From positions 7,564,001-7,628,000 of the forward strand of contig NZ_CP015163.1 of assembly GCF_003312875.1 (NCBI RefSeq): a DNA stretch of 64,000 bases, written 5' to 3'. The notes beneath the pieces are model-generated. The model searched no databases and was not told where the DNA came from. It saw nothing but the letters and a program-made list of their open reading frames with translations. Source of the DNA: Amycolatopsis albispora. GTDB taxonomy: Bacteria > Actinomycetota > Actinomycetes > Mycobacteriales > Pseudonocardiaceae. This document shows positions 42,713-50,777 of this stretch, in pieces. Within the stretch, counting starts at the first letter, position 1. The number at the start of each line of letters is the position of its first letter. The position numbers were made by a program, and so were the translations under genes.

Positions 42713-43577
42713 CGGGGGTGAGGTCGGCGCCCGCCGGCCAGACCAGGCCGATGGTGCGGGTGACCGGCGGTTCGAGCGGGACTTCGGCGACGCCCGCCGG
42801 TGGGCCCGGCTCGAAACGGGGGAGCAGCGCGACGCCCAATCCGGCGGCCACCAGGCCTCGCACGGTGTCCGACTCCTGCCCTTCGAAGGCGATCGACGGG
42901 GTGAAACCGGCGGCCAGGCACAGTTCGTCGGTTATCTGGCGTAGGCCGTAGCCCGGTTCGAGGGTGACAAAAGCTTCCTCGGCGAGTTCACCCGCGTGCA
43001 CGCGGTCGCGCGAGGCGAGTGGGTGGGCGGCGGGCACGCTCAGGCGCAGCTCCTCGTGGGTGAGCGTGGCCGAGCCGAACACCGGGTCGGCGGGCAGCGG
43101 GGCGACGAGCGCCAGATCGATGTCCCCGGTGCGCAGCCGGTCCAGCACATCCTGGCGCGAACCCTGCACCAGGCTGAACCGCACATTCGGGTGCGCCCGC
43201 CGGAACCCCGCCAGCAGCCGCGGCACCAGTGACCGCCCGAGCAGGTGAAGGAAACCGAGCACCACGTGCCCGCGGTCCGGGCGGACCTCCTCTCTGGCCA
43301 AGCGAGCGCCGCTCTCTAATGAGAGCAGTGCTCTCTCGGCAGCGTCGGCCAGCAGCTGGCCAGCCCGCGTGAGCCGAATTCCCCGCCCATCGGGCGCCGT
43401 CAGCGAGGCGCCGAGCCGCTGGCCGAGCGCGGCGAGCCGGCGGCTGGCCGTCGGCTGCGGCAGGCCGACCAGTTCCGCCGCCCGGGTGATGTTGTTGGTC
43501 ACGCGCAGCGCCGCCAGCAACGCCAGGTCGGGCGCCAGCTCCTGGACAAAGCGCTGGTCGGTGGATTCATTCAGCAC
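42672..43577 (-). CDS. LysR family transcriptional regulator
   Basis: 301 residues. LALLAALRVTNNITRAAELVG and QPTASRRLAALGQRLGASL form the N-terminal helix-turn-helix; GHVVLGFLHLLGRSLVPRLL begins the periplasmic-binding-like effector domain. The start is GTG 43577 with GACAAT seven bases upstream. It is divergent from an MFS exporter 62 bases away, the usual arrangement for an activator of that transporter. GACGTATT occurs twice in direct repeat within the gap and may be part of its site. Confidence 0.9.
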   Translation of the reverse strand: MLNESTDQRFVQELAPDLALLAALRVTNNITRAAELVGLPQPTASRRLAALGQRLGASLTAPDGRGIRLTRAGQLLADAAERALLSLESGARLAREEVRPDRGHVVLGFLHLLGRSLVPRLLAGFRRAHPNVRFSLVQGSRQDVLDRLRTGDIDLALVAPLPADPVFGSATLTHEELRLSVPAAHPLASRDRVHAGELAEEAFVTLEPGYGLRQITDELCLAAGFTPSIAFEGQESDTVRGLVAAGLGVALLPRFEPGPPAGVAEVPLEPPVTRTIGLVWPAGADLTPAVRNFRTHVLDHA

Positions 43578-43627
43578 GGTATCGATTGTCGCTGATGGAC
43601 GTATTAGACGTATTGGTTAGCGCGGCT

Positions 43628-43633
43628 TAGCTT
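43628..43633 (+). promoter_or_regulatory. -10 box (TAGCTT) for the leaderless MFS gene
   Basis: TAGCTT ends exactly six bases before GTG 43640; upstream lies a repeated GACGTATT (LysR region). Confidence 0.5.
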
Positions 43634-43639
43634 CGACGG

Positions 43640-44833
43640 GTGACCACCACCGCGCCCGCGCCCGCCACCGAGGCCGCCCCCACGCGGCGGGTCACGCTGG
43701 CCGTCGCGGCGGCCGGCATCTCCTCGTTCGCCCTGCTCTACGCGCCCCAGCCGGTGCTGCCGCAGCTCGCCGAGCGGTTCCACCTCGACCCCGGCGGCGC
43801 GTCGCTCGCGGTCAGCGTGGCGACCGGTTCGCTCGCGATCTCCGTGCTGCCGATCGCGACGCTGTCCGAGGTGATCGGCAGGCGCCGCGTGATCCTGGCG
43901 TCGGTGCTCTCGTCGGTACTGCTCGGCCTGGCGCTGCCGTTCGCCCCGGACTTCACGACGTTGCTGGTGCTGCGCGCCCTCCAGGGCATCGCGATCGCAG
44001 GCTTCGCCGGGGTCGCCGCCGCGTACCTCGCCGAGCGGCTCGGCAAGGCAGGCGTGGCCGCGGCGGTGGGCGCGATGATCGCCGGGAACACCGTCGGCGG
44101 CATGCTCGGGCGGTTGTCGAGCGGGTTCGCCGCGGACTGGCTCGGCTGGCCAGGCGCGCTCGGCCTGACCGCCGGATTGGCACTGGTCTGCGCCCTGCTG
44201 ACGGTCTTTTCCCTGCCAAAGTCGGAGGCGCCCCCGGCGGGCAGGCGGGCCAAGGTGCTCAGCGGTTTCCGCGCGGCGCTGTCCAGCCGGGTGCTGCTCG
44301 CCCAGTACGCGGTGGCGCTGCTCGCGATGGGTTCGTTCGTCGCGCTGTACAACGCGGCCGGGTTCCGGCTCACCGGCGAACCGCTGGACCTCTCGCCCGC
44401 GATCGCGTCGCTGGTCTTCCTCGCCTACGCGATGGGCACGTTCACCTCCGGTTACGCCGGACGGCTGGTCGCGCGGTTCGGCAGGCTCCGCACGCAGGCG
44501 GGCGCGCTGGTGCTCACCGTGCTCGGGGCGTCACTGACCATTGTGGACTCGCTGATCTGCGTCGCCGCCGGGTTCGTGGTGCTGACCGGGGGCTTCTTCG
44601 CCGCGCACGCGGTGGCCAACGGCTGGGCCGCCGCCGAGGCGCCACCGGGCGCGCGCGGGCAGGCGGGCGGGCTCTACACGCTGGCGTACTACCTGGGCAG
44701 CAGCGTCGGCGGCACGGTCGGCGCCACCGTCTACGGGCACGCGGGCTGGGCGTGGCTCATCGCGCTCGCGGCGGCCTGGCTGCTGCTCGCGCTGCTCGTT
44801 TCGGTGCTGGCCGCGAAAGCCTCACGCCATTGA
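43640..44833 (+). CDS. MFS transporter, YnfM-like
   Basis: 397 residues, twelve predicted membrane helices. LSEVIGRRRVILASVLSSVL is the loop 2-3 motif of the major facilitator family; the linker after helix six is short and charged (LPKSEAPPAGRRAK). It is most like YnfM/CynX-type exporters. Control by the divergent LysR protein fits efflux of a small acid or drug; the substrate is unknown. The last 12 bases overlap the convergent O-methyltransferase gene. Confidence 0.88.
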   Translation: MTTTAPAPATEAAPTRRVTLAVAAAGISSFALLYAPQPVLPQLAERFHLDPGGASLAVSVATGSLAISVLPIATLSEVIGRRRVILASVLSSVLLGLALPFAPDFTTLLVLRALQGIAIAGFAGVAAAYLAERLGKAGVAAAVGAMIAGNTVGGMLGRLSSGFAADWLGWPGALGLTAGLALVCALLTVFSLPKSEAPPAGRRAKVLSGFRAALSSRVLLAQYAVALLAMGSFVALYNAAGFRLTGEPLDLSPAIASLVFLAYAMGTFTSGYAGRLVARFGRLRTQAGALVLTVLGASLTIVDSLICVAAGFVVLTGGFFAAHAVANGWAAAEAPPGARGQAGGLYTLAYYLGSSVGGTVGATVYGHAGWAWLIALAAAWLLLALLVSVLAAKASRH

Positions 44834-45448
44834 CGCGACCAGCAGGCCACCGCCGACCGGCAGCACCGCGGGCACCAGGCGCTCGTCGTCGCGCACCGCG
44901 CGGGCCACGTCCCGCATGGCCAGCGTCTCCGGGTCACGGCCGTTGCGCACCCCGGACAGCAGGTTGTGGAACGCGATCACCCCGCCGGGGCGCAGCAGCT
45001 GCACGCCCTCGTCGAAGTAGTTCGGGTACTCGGCACGCGCGGCGTCGACAAAAACCAGGTCGTACCCGCCCGTGGTGAGCCGGGGCAGCACGTCCAGCGC
45101 CCGGCCCATGATCAGCCGCGTGCGCCCCGGCGGCAGTCCGGCCTCGAGAAAGGTCTTGCGGGCCGCGCGGTGGAACTCGGGCTCGATGTCGATCGAGGTG
45201 AGCACCCCGTCCTCGGCCATGCCGCGCAGCAGGTAGAGCCCGCTGACCCCGACGCCGGTGCCGACTTCCACCACCGCCCTGGCCTGCAGCGTCGCGGCGA
45301 GAAAGCTCAGCGTGGCCCCGCAGGCCGCGCCGACCGGGGCGCACCCCAGCTCGGCCGACCTGGCGCGCGACGCGACCAGTACCTCATCGTCGGGCAGGTA
45401 GCCCTCGACGAAGACGCCCAGGTCGTCCAGGTGTGTGTCGGAGTGCAC
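44822..45448 (-). CDS. SAM-dependent O-methyltransferase
   Basis: 208 residues, class I methyltransferase of the catechol-type family. VVEVGTGVGVSGLYLLRGM is the SAM-binding loop, LTSIDIEPEF binds the ribose, and YDLVFVDAARAEYPNYFDE holds the metal-site Asp. Metal-dependent methylation of a catechol-like substrate is expected. GTG 45448 is preferred because TAACCT lies seven bases upstream; ATG 45478 would add ten residues. It matches Rv1220c, also next to sigE. Confidence 0.88.
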   Translation of the reverse strand: MHSDTHLDDLGVFVEGYLPDDEVLVASRARSAELGCAPVGAACGATLSFLAATLQARAVVEVGTGVGVSGLYLLRGMAEDGVLTSIDIEPEFHRAARKTFLEAGLPPGRTRLIMGRALDVLPRLTTGGYDLVFVDAARAEYPNYFDEGVQLLRPGGVIAFHNLLSGVRNGRDPETLAMRDVARAVRDDERLVPAVLPVGGGLLVASMA

Positions 45449-45455
45449 GCCAGTG

Positions 45456-45461
45456 AGGTTA
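45456..45461 (-). promoter_or_regulatory. -10 box (TAACCT) for the leaderless O-methyltransferase
   Basis: Minus-strand TAACCT ends seven bases before GTG 45448. Confidence 0.4.
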
Positions 45462-45573
45462 GCGGGGCCTGTCGACATATCAGCGCAGGCCGCGCCTGCG
45501 GACTTCTCAGGCTCCTCTCAGCGCCGTCTCACTACAACCATAAGGAAGCCGGACAGACTCTTGCCAAGGAACC

Positions 45574-45602
45574 GGGAACACCCTGCGCGGGGACAGCGTT
45601 AG
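45574..45602 (+). promoter_or_regulatory. ECF-sigma promoter upstream of sigE
   Basis: GGGAAC (45574-45579), a 17-base spacer and CGTTAG (45597-45602) match the consensus of SigE/SigR-type ECF sigma factors. The start point should fall near 45609, about 20 bases before sigE. It implies autoregulation. Confidence 0.75.
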
Positions 45603-45627
45603 GGGAAGTAGTTGGGAGATCAGCCTG

Positions 45628-46257
45628 ATGGAGGTGCCTTCCCCCACGATGCAGAAGAGCACGCAGGTCGAGCCGGTGGCCGTCGACGAGACCGTCGAAG
45701 CCGCCTGGACGCCGCCGTCCTGGGACGAGGTGGTGCGCGAGCACGCCGACCGGGTCTACCGCCTGGCCTACCGCCTCACCGGTAACACCCACGACGCGGA
45801 GGACCTCACCCAGGAGACCTTCATCCGGGTGTTCCGTTCGCTCGCCAACTACAAGCCCGGCACCTTCGAGGGCTGGCTGCACCGCATCACCACGAATCTC
45901 TTCCTCGACATGGCCCGGCGCCGCTCCCGCGTGCGCATGGAGGGCCTGCCGGAGGACACCGACCGCATCGTGGGCGACGACCCGAGCCCCGAGCAGGTCT
46001 ACTCGGACACCCATCTCGACCCCGACCTGCAGGCCGCGCTGGACGAGCTCCCGCCGGAGTTCCGCGCCGCGGTGGTGCTGTGCGACGTCGAGGGGCTGTC
46101 CTACGAGGAGATCGGCGCGACGCTCGGGGTCAAGCTCGGCACCGTGCGCAGCCGCATCCACCGCGGCCGCCAGGCCCTGCGTGCCTCGCTGGAGCGCGCG
46201 CGGGCGATGAAGCGCGAGGCGATCCCGGTGCCCGCCACAGCGGGGGCGCCGGCATGA
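45628..46257 (+). CDS. sigE: ECF RNA polymerase sigma factor SigE
   Basis: 209 residues. Region 2 is visible at [20 protein letters not shown] and [17 protein letters not shown] (-10 recognition); region 4 at [20 protein letters not shown] and [20 protein letters not shown] (-35 recognition). It directs the response to cell-envelope and surface stress. GGGAG lies nine bases before ATG 45628. The next gene is its zinc-containing anti-sigma factor, with ATGA overlap, followed by htrA: the same order as M. tuberculosis Rv1221-1223. Confidence 0.95.
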   Translation: MEVPSPTMQKSTQVEPVAVDETVEAAWTPPSWDEVVREHADRVYRLAYRLTGNTHDAEDLTQETFIRVFRSLANYKPGTFEGWLHRITTNLFLDMARRRSRVRMEGLPEDTDRIVGDDPSPEQVYSDTHLDPDLQAALDELPPEFRAAVVLCDVEGLSYEEIGATLGVKLGTVRSRIHRGRQALRASLERARAMKREAIPVPATAGAPA

Positions 46258-46910
46258 CGGAAGCTCGCGGTTGGGGCCTGCCCGAGTCGCACCTGCTGCC
46301 CGACGCGGTGGTCGCGTTCGTCGACGGTGAGCTCTCCCTCGGCGCGCGGGACCGCGCGTCGAGCCACATCGCCCGCTGCCCTTCGTGCGCGGGTGAAGTG
46401 GCCGCGCAGCGCCAAGCCCGCGCGGAGGTCAAGCGCGCGGACGCCCCCGCCATGTCGGCGGGGTTCCTGGCCAGCCTCCGCTCCATCCCCCAGCACACCG
46501 AGCTGAGCACCACGCCGGACAACCTGGCGATCACCGAGGACGGCCAGCTGGTCGCCATCCAGCGGCCGGATCGGGTGGCCGGCCTGCGGGACGGCTCGGC
46601 GCCGCTCGGCTCGTCGGCGCCGCTGGGCAACTCGCGCAACGTGCTCGGCGGCGGCCGCTTCGGCGTCTCCGGGCGGCGTGCCGCCCAGGGCGCGGGCGTG
46701 GTCGTCTCCGGGCTGGTGCTCAGCGCGCTCGCGCTGGTGGTCACCTCCGGCACCGACGGTGGTGACGTGGCCACCGATCCCAAGCAGGACCCGCTCTCCG
46801 GCGTGCTGCCCGCGCAGTTCGGCGCGAACCCGCCGGTCGCGACCAGCCTGGTGCCCACGCCGTCCTCCGCTCCGGCGAGCACCACGCCCAGCCTGCCCTC
46901 CGGGCGCTGA
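46254..46910 (+). CDS. rseA: Anti-sigma factor (ZAS family)
   Basis: 218 residues. [14 protein letters not shown] is the HxxxCxxC zinc motif, close to [14 protein letters not shown], which together bind SigE. A probable membrane segment is at about residues 146-166 ([16 protein letters not shown]), followed by a Ser/Thr/Pro-rich extracytoplasmic tail. ATG 46254 overlaps the sigE stop. Release of SigE on oxidation or proteolysis is known for this family. It is tail-anchored in appearance, longer than the M. tuberculosis protein. Confidence 0.9.
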   Translation: MTEARGWGLPESHLLPDAVVAFVDGELSLGARDRASSHIARCPSCAGEVAAQRQARAEVKRADAPAMSAGFLASLRSIPQHTELSTTPDNLAITEDGQLVAIQRPDRVAGLRDGSAPLGSSAPLGNSRNVLGGGRFGVSGRRAAQGAGVVVSGLVLSALALVVTSGTDGGDVATDPKQDPLSGVLPAQFGANPPVATSLVPTPSSAPASTTPSLPSGR

Positions 46911-47008
46911 GCAGGGGCGAAACGCCTACTTCACCGGGCAGGCGGCAGAATTCCCGGCAAACGTCCGGCGTGGAATCGCGCCGACGCCGGTCACGCGTCG
47001 AGGAATGA

Positions 47009-48547
47009 ATGAGCCAGCAGCCCAACCCGCAGCAGGACCCGTCCGGCGCGCCGCGGCGCGAGGACAGGCTCGCCCCACGGCCCCTGGACCGCCCGCCGGT
47101 GGATCCGGCGCAGGCGTCGGTTTTCGGCCGCCCGCGTGGCGTCGAAGGCGCCTTCGACCGGCTTTACGCCCCGGATTCCCGCAACGGCAAGGCGCAGCAG
47201 GTGACGCTCGCGCCGCCGCCCCCCGAGTCGCTGGCCGAGGCCTTCCGCCGTCCGCCGGACGCCGAGGGCGTGGTGCTGCAGCGCCCGGCCGACGACCAGG
47301 GCGCGAGCGCTCCCGCCGAAACCGAGCCGCCGCTGTGGTCCCGGCCCGCCGACCCGTGGCGCGACCCGAACGCCGGCGCGCTGCTCGGCGGTCCGGCGGT
47401 GGCGACCGAGGAAAAGCCCAAGGAAGACCCGGAGGAGCGCCCGCCCGGCGCGATGCTCAGCCTGCCCGAGGTGCTGTTCGGGCGGCGCGTGAAGCCCACC
47501 GCGCTGGCCCTGCTCGGCGTGATCGCGCTGTTGATCGGCGCGGTCGGCGGCCTGGCGGGCTGGTGGTTGTCCGATCGCGGGGACGCGCTGACCGGTGAGC
47601 TGAACATCGCCGAGGCCGAGGCGGGCAAGGAGCGGCCCCCGGGCTCGGTGGCCGACGTCGCGCAGCGCGTGGCGCCCGCGGTGGTGTCGCTGGAGATCCG
47701 GATCGGCGAGGGCGGCGGCAGCGGCTCGGGCGTGGTGATCGATCCGCAGGGCTACATCCTCACCAACGACCACGTGGTCTCGATGGCGGTCAAGGACCAG
47801 TCCGCCAAGATCACCGCGGTGTTCATCAACGGCGCGCGGACCGAGGCCAAGGTGGTGGGCACCGATCCGAAGACCGATCTCGCGGTGGTCAAGGTGAGCG
47901 TGCCGGACCCGGTGGTGGCGCAGGTCGGCAAGTCGGCCGACCTGGCGGTCGGTGACTCGGTGCTGGCGGTCGGCTCGCCGCTGGGCCTGGAGAACACGGT
48001 GACCAGCGGGATCGTCAGCGCGCTGAACCGGCCGATCGGCATGCCGGGCGAGAACGGCGGCCCGCCGTCGGTCTACGGCGCGATCCAGACCGACGCGCCG
48101 ATCAACCCGGGCAACTCCGGTGGCGCGCTGGTGGATTCGACGGGTGCGCTGGTCGGCATCAACACCTCGATCCTCGGGGGCGGGGAAGGCCAGGGCGGCA
48201 ACATCGGCATCGGCTTCGCCATCCCGATCGACCAGGCGATCCGGATCAGCCGGGCGCTGATCGAGCAGGGCTCGGTCAAGCACGCCGACCTGGGGCTGAA
48301 CGCGGCCTCGGTGGCGGCGAACACCTCCGAGGGCGCGCAGGTGCAGAACGTGGCGCCGGGCGGCCCCGCGGCCGCGGCCGGCATCGCCGAGGGCGACGTG
48401 ATCACCAAGGTCGGCGACCGGATCGTGCGGACCGCGACCGAGCTGACCGTGGTGGTGCGCGAGCACAACATCGGCGACGTGGTGCCGGTGCAGCTGTCGC
48501 GGCAGGGCAGGCAGCTGGTGGTCGACGTCACGCTGGGCTCGGACTGA
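47009..48547 (+). CDS. htrA: HtrA-type serine protease
   Basis: 512 residues. A cytoplasmic Pro-rich region of about 160 residues precedes one membrane helix (about 163-186). The trypsin-like domain outside carries the triad H255 (TNDHVV), D290 (KTDLAV) and S370 (NSGGAL), followed by a PDZ domain (about 425-505). It degrades or refolds damaged exported proteins under SigE control. The 98-base gap after rseA has no clear promoter. The start is ATG 47009; an ATG four bases earlier is out of frame. Confidence 0.94.
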   Translation: MSQQPNPQQDPSGAPRREDRLAPRPLDRPPVDPAQASVFGRPRGVEGAFDRLYAPDSRNGKAQQVTLAPPPPESLAEAFRRPPDAEGVVLQRPADDQGASAPAETEPPLWSRPADPWRDPNAGALLGGPAVATEEKPKEDPEERPPGAMLSLPEVLFGRRVKPTALALLGVIALLIGAVGGLAGWWLSDRGDALTGELNIAEAEAGKERPPGSVADVAQRVAPAVVSLEIRIGEGGGSGSGVVIDPQGYILTNDHVVSMAVKDQSAKITAVFINGARTEAKVVGTDPKTDLAVVKVSVPDPVVAQVGKSADLAVGDSVLAVGSPLGLENTVTSGIVSALNRPIGMPGENGGPPSVYGAIQTDAPINPGNSGGALVDSTGALVGINTSILGGGEGQGGNIGIGFAIPIDQAIRISRALIEQGSVKHADLGLNAASVAANTSEGAQVQNVAPGGPAAAAGIAEGDVITKVGDRIVRTATELTVVVREHNIGDVVPVQLSRQGRQLVVDVTLGSD

Positions 48548-48615
48548 CCCTGGGTTCGTCACCGGATCGGGCGGTACGCTGAGCTTGGCGCAGTGCACAA
48601 GGCGGAGGTCACAGG

Positions 48616-49026
48616 GTGTTCGAGAGCGTTGGCTGGGGCGAAATCCTCGTCCTCATCGTGGCCGGGCTGTTCATTCTGGGCCCGGAGCGGCTGCCCGATG
48701 CGGCGGCCTGGCTGGGCCGGAGCATGCGCAAGGTGCGTGATTTCGCCAGCGGGGCGCGGCAGCAGCTCAAGGACGAGATGGGCCCGGAGTTCGAGGAGTA
48801 CCGCAAGCCGCTGGAGGACCTGCGGCAGCTGCGGAACTTCGACCCGAAGCGCGCGGTCACGCAGCACCTGTTCGACGGTGACGCCGACCCGCTGGGCCTG
48901 AACAGCATCAACGGCAACGGCGGCAGCGAGCCCGCGAAGCCGAACGGCCACCCGGCGGTCGCCTCACCGGCGCCGGAACCGCTGAAGCCGGGCGAAAAGC
49001 CCCCGGTCGACCCGGACGCCACCTGA
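48616..49026 (+). CDS. tatB: Sec-independent protein translocase TatB
   Basis: 136 residues. [20 protein letters not shown] is the N-terminal membrane helix with the TatB glutamate, then [20 protein letters not shown], the amphipathic helix, and a flexible Pro/Gly tail. It acts with TatA and TatC to export folded proteins. GTG 48616 has GGAGG upstream. TACGCT near 48572-48577 could be its own promoter. Order htrA-tatB is conserved in mycobacteria. Confidence 0.9.
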   Translation: MFESVGWGEILVLIVAGLFILGPERLPDAAAWLGRSMRKVRDFASGARQQLKDEMGPEFEEYRKPLEDLRQLRNFDPKRAVTQHLFDGDADPLGLNSINGNGGSEPAKPNGHPAVASPAPEPLKPGEKPPVDPDAT

Positions 49027-49031
49027 CCCCT

Positions 49032-49088
49032 GTGTCACGAATGTGGCTTTCGGGACGCCAAACGTCTCGAAAGCCACATTCGTGACAC
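49032..49088. repeat. Dispersed hairpin element, copy 5
   Basis: 26-base arms (49032-49057 and 49063-49088), loop CCAAA, the reverse complement of the copy 3 loop. One base differs (G for A in TTTCGGGACG), leaving a G-U pair in plus-strand RNA. It lies between tatB (stop 49026) and the convergent mrp gene (stop 49110). Confidence 0.88.
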
Positions 49089-49109
49089 GGGCTGGCTAGC
49101 TCGCGAAGG

Positions 49110-50255
49110 TCAGCGGCCTGCTGGGGTGACGTTCAGCATCATGCCGGCCAGGCCCCGTGCCCGGACCGAAAGCTTCTCGGCGGCCGCCGTCAGGACCTGG
49201 GCCGCGGGTGCCTCCGGCGCCGACAGCACGATCGGCGTCCCGGCGTCGCCCTGTTCGCGCAGGCGCGGGTCCAGCGGCACCTGACCCAGCAGCGGCACCG
49301 TCGAGCCCACCGACTTCGACAGCGAGTCGGCCACGGACTGGCCGCCGCCGGAACCGAAGATCTCCATGCGCGAACCGTCCGGCTGCTCCAGCCACGACAT
49401 GTTCTCGATCACCCCGGCCACCCGCTGCCGCGTCTGCAGCGCGATCGCCCCGGCCCGCTCGGCCACCTCGGCGGCCGCCTGCTGCGGCGTGGTCACCACC
49501 AGGATCTCCGCGTTCGGGATCAGCTGCGCCACCGAGATCGCGATGTCACCGGTGCCCGGCGGCAGGTCCAGCAGCAGGATGTCCAGGTCGCCCCAGAACA
49601 CGTCGGCCAGGAACTGCTGCAGGGCGCGGTGCAGCATCGGCCCGCGCCACACCACCGGCGTGTTGCCCGGGGTGAACATGCCGATCGAGATGACCTTCAC
49701 GCCGTGCGCCTGCGGCGGCATGATCATGGTGTCGACCTTGGTCGGCTTCTCGCCGGCCCCCAGCATCCGCGGCACCGAGTGGCCGTAGATGTCCGCGTCG
49801 ACCACGCCGACGGACAGCCCGCGCTTGGCCATCGCCGCCGCGAGGTTCACCGTCACGCTCGACTTGCCGACCCCGCCCTTGCCGGAGGCCACGCAGTACA
49901 CCCTGGTCAGTGAGCCCGGCTGGGCGAACGGGATCACCGGCTCCTTGGCGTCTCCGCGCAGCGACTTGCGCAGCTCGGTGCGCTGCTCGTCGCTCATCAC
50001 GTCCAGCTCGACGCGCACGCTCCGCACGCCGTCGAGCTTTTCCACCGCGGCGGTGGTGTCCTTGGTGATGGTGTCCTTGAGCGGACAGCCGGCCACGGTC
50101 AGGTAGATGGCGACCGTCACCACGCCGTCCTCGCCGACGGTGACGTCCTTGACCATGCCGAGCTCGGTGATCGGTTTCTTGATCTCCGGGTCGTAGACGG
50201 TCTTCAGCGCCTCGCGGACGTCGTCGGTGGTCGGGAGCTGTCCAGTGCTGGTCAC
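49110..50255 (-). CDS. mrp: Mrp/NBP35 family iron-sulfur carrier ATPase
   Basis: 381 residues. An N-terminal MIP18/DUF59 domain (DDVREALKTVYDPEIKKPIT) precedes the P-loop ATPase with GKGGVGKSSVTVNLA, the deviant Walker A. It carries Fe-S clusters to apoproteins in the cytoplasm. The CxxC cluster-binding pair of classic ApbC was not seen. GTG 50255 lies six bases after TAACAT, so it is probably leaderless. Equals Rv1229c in synteny. Confidence 0.92.
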   Translation of the reverse strand: MTSTGQLPTTDDVREALKTVYDPEIKKPITELGMVKDVTVGEDGVVTVAIYLTVAGCPLKDTITKDTTAAVEKLDGVRSVRVELDVMSDEQRTELRKSLRGDAKEPVIPFAQPGSLTRVYCVASGKGGVGKSSVTVNLAAAMAKRGLSVGVVDADIYGHSVPRMLGAGEKPTKVDTMIMPPQAHGVKVISIGMFTPGNTPVVWRGPMLHRALQQFLADVFWGDLDILLLDLPPGTGDIAISVAQLIPNAEILVVTTPQQAAAEVAERAGAIALQTRQRVAGVIENMSWLEQPDGSRMEIFGSGGGQSVADSLSKSVGSTVPLLGQVPLDPRLREQGDAGTPIVLSAPEAPAAQVLTAAAEKLSVRARGLAGMMLNVTPAGR

Positions 50256-50261
50256 TCTTCC

Positions 50262-50267
50262 ATGTTA
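50262..50267 (-). promoter_or_regulatory. -10 box (TAACAT) for leaderless mrp
   Basis: Minus-strand TAACAT ends six bases before GTG 50255; the spacer GGAAGA could alternatively act as a weak ribosome site. Confidence 0.45.
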
Positions 50268-50777
50268 CGTATCGGTACTACTGCTCCGAGCCCGGCTCTT
50301 GCGCGGCTTGGTGTCGAGGTCCTCTCGCAGCTTGTCCAGCTCACCGCGCAGGTAGTCGCGGGTGGCCACCTCACCGACGGCCAGCCGCAGCGCGGCCAGC
50401 TCCCTGGCCAGGTACTCGGTGTCCGCCTTGGTCTGCGCGGCGCGGGTCCGGTCCTCCTCCAGCGACACCCGGTCGCGGTCGTCCTGCCGGTTCTGCGCGA
50501 GCAGGATCAGCGGCGCGGCGTACGCGGCCTGGGTGGAGAACGCCAGGTTGAGCAGGATGAACGGGTACGGGTCCCACCGCAGCGACACCGCCGCCAGGTT
50601 CAGCGTGATCCACACGATGACGGTCAGCGTCTGCCAGAACAGGTACTTGCCGGTGCCGAGGAAGCGCGCGACCCGTTCGGTGAACCGGCCGAAGGCGTCC
50701 GGATCGAGACGGGCGCCGAACCGCCGCCGTCCGGCGCGCGGCTGGTCGAGCCTCCGTCGGGGATGGAGCTCAGGCAC
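50265..50777 (-). CDS. DUF1003 family membrane protein
   Basis: 170 residues. Two hydrophobic segments (LTVIVWITLNLAAVSL and FILLNLAFSTQAAYAAPLIL) are followed by NRQDDRDR, the family signature, and a charged coiled coil. Function unknown; homologous to Rv1231c. GTG 50777 overlaps the preceding CBS gene by eight bases. In M. tuberculosis the same pair is found, so a joint role in metal or membrane homeostasis is possible. Confidence 0.87.
   Translation of the reverse strand: MPELHPRRRLDQPRAGRRRFGARLDPDAFGRFTERVARFLGTGKYLFWQTLTVIVWITLNLAAVSLRWDPYPFILLNLAFSTQAAYAAPLILLAQNRQDDRDRVSLEEDRTRAAQTKADTEYLARELAALRLAVGEVATRDYLRGELDKLREDLDTKPRKSRARSSSTDT

Noticed and set aside
46974..47002. Second SigE-type promoter before htrA (GGAATC with CGTC)
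   Set aside because: The -35-like word is wrong at the last base positions, the spacing is 18, and htrA can be read from the sigE transcript.
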